From: Monodelphis domestica
Lineage: Eukaryota; Chordata; Mammalia; Didelphimorphia; Didelphidae
DNA: 64,000 nucleotides
Reading direction: 5' to 3'
NCBI RefSeq assembly: GCF_027887165.1
Contig: NC_077235.1
Span: 5,572,378 to 5,636,377 of the forward strand
Under the pieces are notes generated by a model, which was given only the letters and a program-made list of their open reading frames with translations, did no database searches and was not told the origin of the DNA. The position numbers and the translations under genes are program-made. Each line of letters starts with the position of its first letter. Position 1 is the first letter of the stretch. Below are positions 12,610-24,692 of this stretch, one piece after another.

Positions 12610-12720
12610 TCAAGGATCACAGATTCAGAGGTGGATGGGACCTCGGAAATCATCCTGCCCAGCATCCTTCATATGGGGGAGGAAACTGAGGTCTGGAGAG
12701 CCGGAAGCTTCAGACACTCT
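12610..12720 (-). mobile_element. MIR fragment, antisense
   Basis: The antisense MIR signature is visible: ATTCAGAGGTGGATGGGACC, GAAATCATCCTGCCCAGC and GGAGGAAACTGAGG. Confidence 0.65.
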
Positions 12721-13079
12721 CTGAATCATCAATATTCTTTTTTCCTACAAGGGTAAGCTAGAGTGCAGAGAGCTTGAGTTATCCTACGTGACAGAGCAAG
12801 TGCAGATGGCACTGGGAATGGCCCCTCAAATCCTGACCAGGCCCCTACATAAATGCTTCAGGAGTTGATGGCACAAAACAACCCAGCATCTCCAAAGCTA
12901 GCACAGGAAAAGTCATGGCTTTTCCAGTCCTTATCAGTAATCACAGCTACCATTTAGACATCTCCCTAGATCCTCTTATCCAGCCCAAAGAGGTCACTTC
13001 AATTTCCACTTCCCAATGAGCTAGAACCAGTCGCCATATTGCATAGAATGGCAACCTGGAATAGCAGGAATTTGAACTC

Positions 13080-13215
13080 AGAGGACTATTATTTGCACTA
13101 ACCAGGAACCAGCTGTAGGTGCTATTATTATCCTCATTTTAGAGATGAGGAAGCTGAGGCTGAGAAAGGTGGTTTGAGTTGCTCAGGATCACACAGTTAT
13201 AATCACATTTATATA
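13080..13215 (-). mobile_element. MIR-like fragment, antisense
   Basis: It contains TATTATCCTCATTTTAGAG, GATGAGGAAGCTGAGGC and GCTCAGGATCACACAGTTA. Another piece with the same signature lies at 13340-13445. Confidence 0.6.
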
Positions 13216-14858
13216 ACTGAGGTAGGATTTAAACTCAGTTCTTCTTACCAAACCTAGTACACTGGATCTTCTATGCTACAAGCTGTCCAGAGGTCTGTGC
13301 TCAGCAAGCTCATCTATTCTAATGATCAGCATGTCCTAGAGTTAGAGATGGAAAGGACCTTAGAGAGTGGGATTAACACCCATCATTTTTCAGAGGGGGA
13401 AACTGAGGCCCAAGGTAATGAAGCCACTTGCTAAATTTAGGTCACATAGGTGGCAGCCAACAGAGCAGAAACTGGAAGGAAAGCCCACCCCCCCATTTCA
13501 GAGCCAGAGATCTCACCACTAATTCTCAGAATACTGGCCTTCCCATTCCAGCAGAGGCAATCCCAGAATTCATTGGCCTGGAAGTCTTATGTAGACAAAA
13601 CCAGGAGAAACAGGAATTCCTGGAAAGCTTGGCTATACAGCCTACAGGGCCAGGAGCTTAGCCCTGGATGGGACAACTCACTTGCTCCCCAGGCAGAAGA
13701 TGGGAAGTTCTGTTACTCATTGGGAGCTCCTCCCATTCTTTCTCCCATCGGCCAATCCTGGGTATCCCAGGCATAGCAACTTTACCTGTCATAGCTCAGG
13801 TATGCCCCAATTCACAGAGGCAGGCCTCCCTGCCAGCTGCCTGTGCCCCAACCTCCCAAGCAGACAACCACAACCCCAGGCTCTCTGCCAGAATCCCAGA
13901 AAAAAGCTCATTCCTGAAAAGCAGCAATGAGTGGCAGAGGACAATGGCAAGCTGGCGCCCAAACCTCCCCTTGTAGAGATGTCCCCCGGATGGCAGTTCC
14001 ATCCCCTCGGGATTGGCCTTCTGTACCTGCAAATCTTCCCCTAGGGTTCTGTCTCCTTCCTGTAGCTAAATCTCATTTAGACAGGTCCCATTATTCTCAA
14101 GGTCATTAAAGAAAGTGATTTGTGTTTTCCCCCCCTTGCCTCCTCCTCCGGGGCCTCCCTCATTCCCAAAGCATTCCTGGCACACCCAGGCTGAGGTTGT
14201 CTTTACAGGGATGTCATGACACCCTGCCCTAAGAAGCACTGCCAAATGATTTAGGAGCAAACCACAAGCCTTGCCTTTCCCTTTGGGTGAGTGGAAACGA
14301 TGGCCTGGCAAGATATGGAAGCATCTTCAAGGCGAAGTAAGGGAATGGGGCTAACTCACCGAAGCTGCTAGGCTCTCTCAGGACTCTGGGAACAAATCCC
14401 CACCACTGATCTCACAGGGCAGATGGATGGATGACAGGACGACAGGACGACAGGAGGCACTGCTCTACGGTACGGACCTCACCTGCACAAAGGGATATTG
14501 AAAGGCAACAAATGTACTGGGGTTAGCATCTCCCTCATGCTTTCTGCTTTCCATCTAAATGGCCAGCCCTGCAAGCACGGAAGGTCCAAGCGTAAGCTGA
14601 ACTGCTGAAAGAGAAAGAAACAACCCCAAACTGCACTTTTGGGAGGCGCGCTGCCCACACTTACAGAATCTTTTGAACTCAGAAACCATCCAGTCCAACC
14701 CAGATCTGAAGAATCCCCTTCATGACATCCTGGACTAATGGGCAGCAGCCTCTGCTGGAAGAACGCCAGTGAAGAGAAATTAAACTACCTCCCCAGGCAG
14801 CCCAGTCCACTCTGGGATAGCTCTCATTGTTAGGAAGTTTTTCTTGACATCAATCCTA

Positions 14859-14861
<3 letters not shown>

Positions 14862-14929
<68 letters not shown>

Positions 14930-15180
14930 CTCCTCTCTCTCTCCCCCCTCCCTCTCTCTCTCCCCCCTCCCTCTCTCTCTCCCCCTTCCCTCTCTCTCTC
15001 CCCCTCCCTCTCTCTCTCCCCCCTCCCTCTCTCTCTCCCCCTTCCCTCTCTCTCCCACCCTCTCTCTCGAACTCTCACACTCTCTCTCTCTAACTCTCAC
15101 ACACTCTCTCTCTCTCCCTCTCTCTCTCTCTCCCCCTCCCCCTCCTCTCTCTCTCTCTCTCTTTCTCCCACCCCCCCTTT
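14862..15180. repeat. Long CT-rich polypyrimidine microsatellite
   Basis: A pure CT run of about 66 bases is followed by roughly 250 bases built from CCCCCTCCCTCTCTCTCT-like units and short CTCTCACAC interruptions. It is almost entirely pyrimidine on the plus strand and so could form triplex (H-) DNA. Confidence 0.95.
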
Positions 15181-15289
15181 CTTCCTTCCCTCCCTCCTCC
15201 CCACTCCCCACCCCAGCTGCCACAGCCTTTCCCTCTAAGGTTACCTCGTACCCACTCTCTCTATTAGGAACAGATCTATATATGCCCAT

Positions 15290-15416
15290 GTCATCTCTTC
15301 TGTTAGAATGAGAGCTCCCAGAGGGCAGGGGCTAATTTCTGCCTTTCTTTGTATCTGCAGCGTTTAGCAGAATGGGTACACAGTAAGCAGCATTTACTAA
15401 AGCTTGCTGATTGATG
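15290..15416 (+). mobile_element. L2 LINE 3' end
   Basis: It shows the L2 terminus: TAGAATGAGAGCTCCCAGAG, GGCAGGGGCTAATTTCTGCC, TTTGTATCTGCAGCGTTTAG and a final GCTTGCTGATTGATGG. Confidence 0.85.
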
Positions 15417-16248
15417 GCAACTTCCCCTACTGCTCTAGTTCTTCCTTCTGGGGTCAAACAGACCAAGTCTAATCCTTCTATGAGACAGCTAGACAGTGGA
15501 TCATCTCCTCCCTCCCCCCTTCCTTTCTTCTCTCCCCCCCACCCCATCTTCTTTTCCAGTCCCTTCAATCAATCCTCATATGGCAAGAGTAGAAACTTGG
15601 GGCCAACACAGTGAGGAACATCACAGAATTTTAGAGCTCAGAGGGGGAAACTGAAGCCCTGAGAGGGGATAGGGCTTGTCCAAGGTCATGTGGGGAATCG
15701 GTGGCATTAAAGGGCCTCATGAGTTGTTCCTCTGTGCCTCGGCTTCCGTCCTAGTGGCCATAAAAGCCCTGTCCCTATCCCAGGCTCACTCTCTGCAAAA
15801 GTTTCAGAAAGAATGTCAGTTCAGAAGTAGGGGAGCTGTTGTGACCCACTGGGGGGCTCTCCTGGGTGTAAAAGCCAATGCTTATGCTGGAACCTGGGGA
15901 ACACTGGCTCTATGAGGAAGGAAGCAGCCAGACAGCAACGCCCCACCTCCCAGCCCCCTACCCTGCTGCCCCTGCCCTCAATCATCCAACCTATGGCAAG
16001 GGAGCCTTCCCTGCTTCCCCTCACGGGAACCCCTGGAGCAAAGGTTATTTGTCCTTGACTTGGGAGTGGCAGGCTTGACTGGGATCATGCTGGGTCACCC
16101 AGCCTGAAGCCCTTAGGCTGGGTATGGCACACCAAACAGACTGCTAAGCCCTAGACAGCCAACTTTTCCAAGGGGGCCCCCAATACCAGGTGCCTCTCCC
16201 AGGCCTACAATAGGTGTGGCCCTGAAAAGGCAGTATTATTGCTGTGGC

Positions 16249-16274
16249 GGCTGCTGCTGCTGCTGCTGCTGCTT
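16249..16274. repeat. (GCT)n trinucleotide repeat
   Basis: About seven to eight GCT units follow a GGCGGCT lead-in, in the AMOT first intron. The length is short. Confidence 0.9.
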
Positions 16275-18064
16275 AATTGAGTTGGTATAAAGCAAAGCCT
16301 TTTCAAGGGAGCTGGCTATTTTAGACAAAGCCCCAGAGCTCCAGGGCCCCACAATGGCGATTTGGGGCATCTCAAGGGCCCCTCAATACAAAGGCCAGCT
16401 CCCACTAGTGCACTAAAGGGCTTCAGTTTAGTCTGTCTTCAGTATTCATCTTCACCAAAACATAAGCGGGGGAGGGAAGCAGATAACACGAGATCCCCAA
16501 AGAGACATGGCTCCCCTCCTCTCCCGGGACCGAGGAATCAATAGGAATCGGGAGGGGGAGGGGACTGTTTTAAGTCCTCAGAGGCCGGGAAAGTTTACAT
16601 TGTCTCCTTTGACCCTTAGAGCAACCCTGGGAGATGGGTGCTATTGTGACCTCCATTTTTCAGGTGTAGAAACTGAGGCTGAGCTCTGTGTGTATGAGGC
16701 AGGACTGAAAGCCTGGGTGCCGTGTGCTTGAGCCACCCTGGCCACACTGCTTTTACAATAACAGCAGGCAGGCATCTCTACCTAAAGAGAGACTCGGAAG
16801 TTTGTCAAATGATTCCATCCAGTCTCTCGATTGGGCATCAGATGACTTTGGGGAGAAATGGGCACCTCTGACTGGTGCTCAATCAAAGGCCTCGATTTGG
16901 GCGGAGATGTGCCAGGAGACATCCAGAAACCAAAAGGGATAGGACCAAAGGTAAAACACATGGCCACAGTCAGTTGGAAGGAGGAAACCCTCTACTCCCA
17001 ATCAGCAGGGACTCAGTGTAACTTCCCCAAGAACTTGTTTGGCAGTGGCTGAATGGGGGAGGAGAGTGGTGGTGGGCAGAGAGTCCAAGAAAGGAGATGC
17101 TCAGCCCACCGGCCTGGACACATTTGCCCAGTCACCATTCCGAAAGACCTCCCCCTTCTCACCCCAGTGCTACAAAGGGCTTGGACTGGGCTCAATGGGT
17201 GCAAAGGCTGCTTTCTTCAGCAGTCGGACCCCAAGAAAGCCTGTTCTCATGCATTCCAATTCCTCGATCACCATGGAGGAAGGTACCTGGCTGAGAGCAG
17301 AGCATTTCTCAAGCCGGGGAATTTTCTCTGCTCTTCCTCAGACTCAACCCCCCCCCTCACCCCGCCAAAGAACTGTAGAACTTTGGGGAAAATTGAAGAG
17401 ACCTAGAGCTAGGGAAGAGTGTGAGAAATTCATCTTGCATCCAAATTGGGGGGGCAAGGGGGAATGCCTTAAAAAGCTGGATCAAAGGAAGAATGACAGC
17501 AAGGAGCAGGGCTGAATAATTACAAAGCCATCCTTTTAAAGGATGAGCAGGCCCTGCAAGGGAGCACAGAGGCTGATGGAGCCACTCTAATTCAAGGGCT
17601 GGCAGGGATAAGGAGGTCAGTGAGTCCATCCCCCTGTCTTCGGGGTCCAGTTGGTTTCATCCTATTCTAGAAAAAGAGTTGTGGAACTTCCTCTTCAAAG
17701 CCTCCCCCCCCCCAGCCCCTAGCAAATGGGCAAAGTCTAGGATAGCATTTTTTCCAAAACAGTGAACTAGGTTTTCTTTGAAAAACCTCAGATGGCAAGT
17801 AGTGAATTCGTAGTGAATTCTTTACTGCAAGGATCCTCCCAGCACTTGAATGAAACAAGGAAAGTTTCCAGCCCATGGGGAGAATTCTGTCTCCAAAGGG
17901 GATACATTCAGGCTACTTAGTTTTTCTGACACCCCCAAGAGTTTCAGCACCAGGAATTCTCTATACTGGAGGATACTTTGTTTTGTTTTGTTTACAAAGA
18001 CAAAAAGCTGCAGAAGGGTTGGAATCAGTGCCTTCCACTGGATTAAATAGGAGTTCTTTTAAAG

Positions 18065-18089
18065 GTGTGTGTGTGTGTGTGTGTGTGTG
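18065..18089. repeat. (TG)n microsatellite
   Basis: Twelve uninterrupted TG units. Confidence 0.97.
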
Positions 18090-18194
18090 CAATCTCACAC
18101 AAGAGCAATGTTGGGGATCCACTTAAAAAAGAGAGCTGCTTTCTACAGTGGGGGCTACAGTCACTCCTATTTGGATCAGGCAACCAAAAAGTCA

Positions 18195-18315
18195 GCCATT
18201 CGTCCAAGTGTGACCTTGGCCAAGTTGTCTTGCCTTCTCTGGGCCTCAAATGTTCTCTTGGGTAAAATGAGGAGGTCAGACTAAACGCCCTCCTCAGGTC
18301 CCTTCCACCCCTGGA
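18195..18315 (+). mobile_element. MIR fragment
   Basis: It contains GTGACCTTGGCCAAGTTGTC, CTGGGCCTCAAATGTTCTC, AAAATGAGGAGGTCAGACTA and GGTCCCTTCCACCCC. Confidence 0.8.
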
Positions 18316-19439
18316 TCTACAAGCCTTCCTTCCCATCCTCCAACTTCTCCAAAGAAATTGAGTTGAGGGAAGTAGAGGTACAGAAAATGGCACTAAAGGT
18401 CACTCTGCAGGCACTGCTCTGGATTTGGGCTGAAATAGGAGTTAGCAGCTGGAAATGGAAGGAACCACTCCATAGAAGCACCTGGCCAATAATGAGCCCC
18501 AGGCTGCCTATAAAATGCACAATTTGGTCAGCCCAACTCTTCTCTTCCAGCTGATCTGAAATGCTATACCCTTTAAAATTGGCACCCAATAACCTCCCCT
18601 TTCCCCTGCCTGCCTTCGTGCCAGCCCTCCCCTTCCTCCTTCCCTCCTCCTCCCCCAAGTCAACCAAAGAAAAACTCTAAAAGGCAATTCGAGGGCTGGG
18701 GGCGGGGGGGAGGCAGACGACAGGCTCCTAGCTGGGCTGGGACCACAACCCCTGCCATGGTCTTAACCAAGTCCTAAAAATAACAAGAGGCGGAGAGCCC
18801 CTCCCCACCTCTCCTTTGCCCCAAATAAGATTTCACACTACTTTGTAGGGACCAGATGAGGCTGCTTACCAGGTGGCCTGAGGAGACCTGACAAGAGCAC
18901 ATCCCACCCTGTCAAATGTGTGTCCCCCAACTGTGGCCTTGGTTCTAGCAATTAGGCTGCCTGGTTAGCCAGGGCTTTTACCCATACGGCATGCTCAGAT
19001 GGATTCAAGCCTCCCAGCACACTCCCTGGTGGGCAAATGGGAAGTCCAAACCTATCTCCAGTGTACTGGATAAGGAAACTGAGGCACAAAGTGGGTGGCT
19101 GACTTAGCTGATGCTTTAGACTCAGAACTCCAGGCCCAAAGTCCCCACCCAGCTCCCTAATTCGGGTCACATTGGGCCCCCTCTCCCAGCCTGGAAGAAT
19201 GACTGTGATTTATGGATGGGAGGCTGGGTGGGGGGCGCTCAAGCCATGAACCCCTGAAGCAACTGCTCCCCAACCCTGGCCCCCAAGCTCAAGTCCAAGG
19301 GCCTTCGAGAGATCTCAAAGTTGAAAATGCCAGCTAGGAGGAGAAAGTGACAAGCAGCCAGAAGCCCTTTCTGCCCTGGGCTCATTTGCTCCGCAGAGCC
19401 TTGGCTTGGTAAATTCATTCTCTGGTGGTGCCAGTCTAT

Positions 19440-21260
19440 CCCGATTGGCATGGACATCGCCTCTACCCCCGCCCAAGGCCACGGACTCTCGGGGTCCTCG
19501 CAGAGTTCCGAATCGGGCGGGCCACATGCACTGCAGGTTCCTTCCTAGCTGGTCACTGGGAGCGCTCCCTCCGACCCCAGAGTAAGGGGAGTGGAGGGAG
19601 GGAGGGACGGAGGGAAAGCGGGAAACGCCGGCCCGGGCCAAGCCCAGAGGGTTAAAGGAGGTGGAGGCGGAGCAGCAGGGGCCCGACTCCCCGAGGATCC
19701 TTCTAGGGGACTCTCCAAGGCGAGTTCCACCTGCCCCGGGCCCGGCCGTGGTACCCATGGAGCTGTGACAGGGCTCCTAGGCTGCATCCTCGAAGAGGAA
19801 CGAGGATGCCCACGGCCGGCCTCTCGTACTAGCAGAAGTTGGGGCCACCCTCCCGCCCCCGCCCCCCACCCCACCCCCGCGCCGGGCCCTGGCGAGTGAC
19901 GCCGCGCCTGCCCGCCCGCCTGCCTTACCTCGGGCTCAGGTGGCTGGAGCCGTGAGCTGGGCGCCGCCGCGCCGCCGCCGATGCCCTTGGGGTTGTGCTC
20001 CCGGAGCGGACGGCCGCCCGAGAGGGAGGGATGCGGGAGCCGGTAGGGCTGGCGGCTGTGGGCGCTAGGAGGTGAGCTGGGCTCCGGGCGGGCAGCGGCG
20101 GCCGGAGATGCGGGGACTACCCCAGCCCTTCGCAGAGGGAAGGGAAGGGGCGTGCCTGCTTCGAGGGCGGCTGCGGTCAGCAAAGGCACTGACGGAGCGC
20201 ACGGAGCCACTGACGGACAAGACAGGGCGGCCCAGCGAAGGTGAGCGAGCGACTGCGGACACTGGCTGTCTGTCGGGCTATTATTCTTCTGGTGGGGAAC
20301 GGTTCGGCCCGCCCCCGGCCAGGGGGGTGGGGCAGGGGGCGGCAGGGGGCAGTGGGAGGAGGGAGGGGGAGGGGAGACGCCGGACCCAGTCCGGCCCGAT
20401 CGGCCGTTCGCCTTGGGGGGGGGGGAAGAGGAGAGGGGAGAGGGGAGGGGCCGAAGAGGAGAGGGAGAGGGGGCGGAGAAGAGAGAAAGAGGAGGGGCCG
20501 AGGGGCGGAGAAGTTTCAAACAATTGAGCGGCGGGGTCCCGGGGACCGGGAGAAGGCGGAGGGAGGAGGGCGGGGGCCGGTAGGCCTCCTGGGGGGGCCT
20601 CCAGGCGCACCCAGAAATGTGGTAGCCTGGGGTGCTAGGAGCCTCGGAGCTATCCGCGGGATGGGCACCCAGGGCGGAGGCCAGCAGCAATCCTGCGGGC
20701 CAGGGGGAGCAGCAGGACCTGGAGAGGAGGAAGAAGAGGAAGAGGAGGAGGCGGGGGGTGGGAGGAGGAGGAAGAAAAGAGCGGAACCGAGGAGCGGGGA
20801 AGCCACGCAGCTTTCCGGGACCCGGCTCCCTCCGGCGTGCTCCTGGGCTGCTCGCTGCGCTATCGCGGCCGCTGTTGCGGCCCTGACCCGGCCCGGCCCG
20901 GCCGCGCAGCGATTCTCCTCGGGTAGTTCCCGCAGGGGAGTGGAGGCGGAGCGCCGCCCAGTGCCCACCTCCCAGCCGGGCCAGATCCCGGCCCGGCCCG
21001 GCCCGACCCGGGCCAGTAAGCCGCCCGCTGGGGCAGCAGCGGAGGAGCCGCTGGGGAAGGGAGGGGGAGGGGGCCGCGGGGGAGAGGGGATTGGGAATGG
21101 GGGAGTCGGGATGAGGGCTGGGGGCGGGCAGGAGGGAGGAAACTCCACCTACCTGCCCATTGTCGCTGCCTATTGGTGAGGCTTGGCCCGGGAGCAGCGG
21201 CCCATTGGCCCGAGGGGCTGTCCGTCATCTCCCCCCCCCTCCCCGCCCTAACCTACCTCC
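19440..21260 (-). promoter_or_regulatory. AMOT: CpG-island promoter, probably of AMOT
   Basis: This 1.8-kb block is very G+C rich with frequent CpG, GC boxes (CCCGCCC/GGGCGGG types) and long G runs, unlike the sequence on either side. Two CCAAT boxes read on the minus strand (ATTGG at 21172-21176 and 21204-21208). Their 32-bp spacing is typical of paired NF-Y sites. They would drive transcription to lower coordinates, the direction of AMOT. G-rich tracts at 20415-20480 could form quadruplexes. Good donor-like sites also exist on the plus strand (GAG|GTGAGC at 20071/20072, AAG|GTGAGC at 20240/20241), so divergent transcription is possible. Confidence 0.75.
19929..20285 (-). other. AMOT: Probable AMOT leader (5' UTR) exon; right-hand limit (TSS) approximate
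   Basis: On the minus strand a GC-rich stretch ends in GAG|GTAAGG, a near-consensus donor with the junction between 19929 and 19928. No CAT trinucleotide (an ATG on the minus strand) occurs from 19929 to about 20290, which suits a leader exon. Splicing to the acceptor at 3547 gives ...GCC CGA GGT CAA..., with TGA one codon further upstream, so the leader is non-coding. An AATAATAG stretch on the minus strand at about 20278-20285 could place a start near 20250, but starts in CpG islands are usually dispersed. The link to AMOT is inferred from strand, distance and splice compatibility; no transcript evidence was available. Confidence 0.6.
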
Positions 21261-24200
21261 AAATTAATAAAGGCAAACAAGAGGCTATTGTCTTTCTCCT
21301 GGAGCTCGGCGCCCAAGGAGGGAAGCCTGGCCTGGGCTCCTGGGCCTGGCAGTCGAGGTGTGACAGTAGCATGGCCGCTGCTCCTTTAAGGCCCAGCCAA
21401 GGAGGCAACTCCCTCCCTGCCCTCCCTCCTCCGGCGCTCAGCACGGGGTGGGGGCACCCCGTAGAGTGGCTGCAAAAAACGGGAGAGTTTGGGTCCTGGT
21501 GCCCTGCTCAGAAGGGCCCGGGAAAAGACAGGTGGCTCACCTCAGTTTCCTCATCTGTATTTAGCGATGGCTGGTGCCGGTGATTTTCCCAGTCTTCAAT
21601 CCATGTAACGAGATCCCTACCCCATTAGGGCCAGCTGATCCTTGCCTAGGAGACCGGGCCAGATTCTAAGGATAAAGGAAACTGAGGTGCAGAAAGACAC
21701 CGGGTCATTCTTGGGGAATTGATGCAGATCCGGGCCGCTCAGAATCCGCCACTTAAGCACCATTTAAAAAGCATGTTAATGTCGGGTAATGAAAAAATAA
21801 GCCCATTCCAACCCTACAGCTTAGCCCAAGGGCCAGGCAGGCACTTAGGGAGAACCTCCCTACTTTATGGATGAGGAAACATGGGCCCCAAGGGGGTTAA
21901 GTAAGTGCCAAAGGTCCAAGCAGATAGTAAACTGAAGAGCGGAAGCAGGATTTGAACCCTGGCCCTCCACCCCGTGTACAAACGGAAACTAGTTTTTGGA
22001 TTTCCCAGATCTTGATTCTGATCTCTTTCACATTCAGAAGTTTTGTCAGTTGTTAATAAATAAAATAAAAGCAGTCTTTTCCCCAGGGTCAGAGGGGGTG
22101 CTGTGTGTGTGTCAAACTGGGGGGAGGGAGTCACAGGCCTGCAATTGGAAGGATTTCACAGCCTATCTGGTTCAACTTCCCCATTTTACATAGCAGGAAA
22201 CTGAGGCCCCAAAGAGACTTGACAAGAGCACCACAGCCCAAGTTAGAAGGAGAATGAGGACTGTGGCCTGATTTGAAGTTCAGCCATGTTCCCAAAGCAC
22301 TGCCTTGCCTCCCAGGATCCTCCCCAAATTAGCCGCCAGCCTTAGGAAAAATGAATTCTGTTCCTCTTTTCCAACTGAGCTAATGAAGGCTCCTTTTTGA
22401 ACCCTGACTTATATGGATGGCAACTTTGGAAAGACAGACAAGCAGGCCTTGGGGTGGGGATTACGTGTGTCCTTCAAAGGGGACTTGGGGAAATAAACAC
22501 AGCTGAGACCATTTACCATGGCAACCTCCCTCCACTGCAGATCCCCCCTCACCTGGAAAATTTCACATGTAACAGGGAAATCTAAACAGAAAGGCCTGCA
22601 GAGGGGCCTGCTGGGAGAGATTCCACAGCTAGTGTGTCTTGACCCCCCTCCCCCCCCAAGCAGGAAGAGTCCCAATCAAGGCTGGTTCAGGCCACAAGGG
22701 AGCCCAGTGCCCAGCTTCTACCAGCACCAAGAATCTGGCAGATGGAAGGAGAGATGCCCCCTAAAAGGTAACATGCCTCTGAAGAGTGTGGAGAAACGGA
22801 ACTCAGGGCCTGAGGAAAGCTGTGGAAAAGCTGATCACCCTTACCCCACCATATGCTCAGCTACAGAGAGTGCACAGGGCTGGTGGAGGGGCTACAGGGT
22901 TGGGCCTGACATGGAAGCAAGCCCCTGGAAAGATAGGTAGGGAAAACCCAGGATTCTGGCTTGGCCTGCATTAGAAACCTATTTGGGCAAAGGGCATTTG
23001 CCGTGATCTTGGCCCTGTCCTGGGAAGATTTCAAAAGGGAGGTAAATTTTGAATAGTTTCAAAGGTCCAAAGAAATCTGGTTTCTTTCTGTTTAATTTTA
23101 CTAACCTTTGTTAGTGGAGAAGGAAGGAAGGAGGGGAGTGAGGGAAAGAAGGAAGGGAGAAAAGGAAGGAGGGAATGAAGAAGGAAGAAAGGCCAGACAG
23201 TGTATTTTTGAGCTGGGCATCTCTGATAGGCAGCCTGGATAAGGGAAGGAGCTAAGGACCAAAAGGAGTCTAAAACCTGCACTTCCCACCCTCCCTACCT
23301 CATGCAGTCCCCTTTAGGCACTCTCTGGTGACTTAGCACTGAGACCCTAACCTTCCCAGGCCTTCCGTGCCCCTCCTTACCTTCTGTCCCACCCAGGGGT
23401 GAGGTAAAGATGAAAGGAGATGCTGGCACTGGCAAGCAGAAGGCGCTGCTTATCCACATGGGTGGGCATTTATGAAACTCCTGCTGTGTCGGGTCCTGTG
23501 CTAGCATGGGAACAAGAGATGAGCCAACTGGAATTGGGAGTGAAAGGAAGGGAGGGCGTCTTGGAGGTCCAGGGTCAGGTTGAAGAGCAGGAGACAGAAT
23601 CTGTGTGAAGGCCCCAGGGTGGGAGATTGTTTGGTGAGTCCCAGCGTAGCTAGGAGGCCAGTTTGACTGGACTTTGAGGCCTATGAAATCAGTCTGGAGA
23701 AGTCCGTGGGATCTGAGGGGCCTGGGCCCCATCTTCTGCCTGCCCAGAAACTCTCGAGCCCTTTCTTTGGCTCCCTCTGCCCAGGGACCCTGAGGCCCCT
23801 TCTCCCCTCTCAAAGCTCAACTTGTTGTTTTCCCAGAGAAAACACTTGAATCTATTTAAATTGCTGCTTGAATTTAGAGCTCCACTCAGCAGGCCCCTCT
23901 TACAGGGGCTCCTCTGCCTGCCTGTCCATCACCTGCACATTCTGACCGAGGGCCTCTGAGGGGCCAGGATGGATACAAAGCTTAATCAGGCTTGGCCCTT
24001 GCCCTCCCTGCACTCTCTCATTAGTAAGGGGATGGGCCCAAAGTTCTCTCTTTGGGTCTAGTAACACAAGACAACACGGGAGCAGAGCCTGAGAATTCAG
24101 GCATTATTCTCCCCCCTTGGCTGCAGACCATAGGCAGGTCCTTTCTTTCTCCAGGCCTCCCTTCCTTTTCTTTTCTAGTAAAAAGATGGCGTGGGATTCT

Positions 24201-24561
24201 GGGGCTTCTTCCAGCTCGAAATCCTGGGATTCCAGGTGTTCCTGGCCAAAGTAGTCGGGCTAATAACATTTGAGATCTCTGAGCTGGAAGGGCCCAGAAG
24301 GCCATGTGGCCCAACCCCTCCTTTTACAGAGAGGGAAAGAGACTTGCCCAAGGTTTCTCAGGCAGACCCGAGCTAGCTTTGATCCAGATCCAGATGCAGT
24401 GTTCTTGCAGGGGAAGGGCTGGAGGAAACTGTCCTTAGGGGCAGTAGGGCAGTGCTCCCAGCATCCCCATATCTTGACGCCCAGGTTGAAGATATGACCA
24501 CCCCTCTGGGGAATACCAGTCTGCTGGTAGAGTCAGAGCTTTGTTTAAGAGGGGATAAGGA

Positions 24562-24692
24562 GGGGGCAGCTGGGTAGCTCAGTGGATTGAGTGCCAGGCC
24601 TAGAGACGGGAGGTCCTAGGTTCTAATCTGGCCTCAGACACTTCCCAGCTGGGTGACCCTGGGCAAAGCTGAGGTAAGGGCTTAAAAAGAGT
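24562..24692 (+). mobile_element. tRNA-derived SINE, marsupial type, internally deleted
   Basis: The 5' two thirds match the family (GGGCAGCTGGGTAGCTCAG, GGTCCTAGGTTCTAATCTGG, GTGACCCTGGGCAA). It then jumps to AGGTAAGGGCTTAAAAAG, missing the CCAATACA..TATTGAC block. Target duplications GGATAAGGA lie at 24553-24561 and 24693-24701. Confidence 0.92.

Larger units (their letters stand above)
14670..15590 (+). mobile_element. CR1/L3-clade LINE 3' end, split by a CT tract and L2 debris
   Basis: The left part (14670-14861) includes CCATCCAGTCCAACCC and TGTTAGGAAGTTTTTCTTGA. The right part (15417-15590) resumes with GGCAACTTCCCCTACTGCTC, TTCTGGGGTCAAACAGACC and CAATCAATCCTCATATGGCA. This is the common amniote CR1/L3-type 3' region. 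The material between, a CT run and an L2 3' end, is not part of it. Confidence 0.6.
3547..19928 (-). other. AMOT: AMOT first intron (16.4 kb)
   Basis: The intron is bounded by the donor GTAAGG (19923-19928) and the acceptor TTTGCAG. It contains a GA-rich tandem tract, one full SINE with target duplication, several MIR relics, a TC/CA microsatellite, a long CT tract with L2 and CR1/L3 debris, a GCT repeat and a TG repeat, each listed separately. I saw no coding exon in it. Further non-coding leader exons cannot be excluded; minus-strand donor-like sites occur near 12271-12277 and 18867-18873. Confidence 0.6.

Noticed and set aside
14780-15311. Frames of 155-169 codons over the CT tract on both strands
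   Set aside because: Low-complexity Ser-Leu and Arg-Glu translations of a microsatellite.
19545-21179. Frames of 381 (minus) and 312 (plus) codons in the CpG island
   Set aside because: GC-rich sequence lacks stop codons. The translations are Pro/Ala/Gly/Arg-rich, overlap on both strands and match no known protein. The leader-exon reading shows an in-frame stop before the AMOT start.
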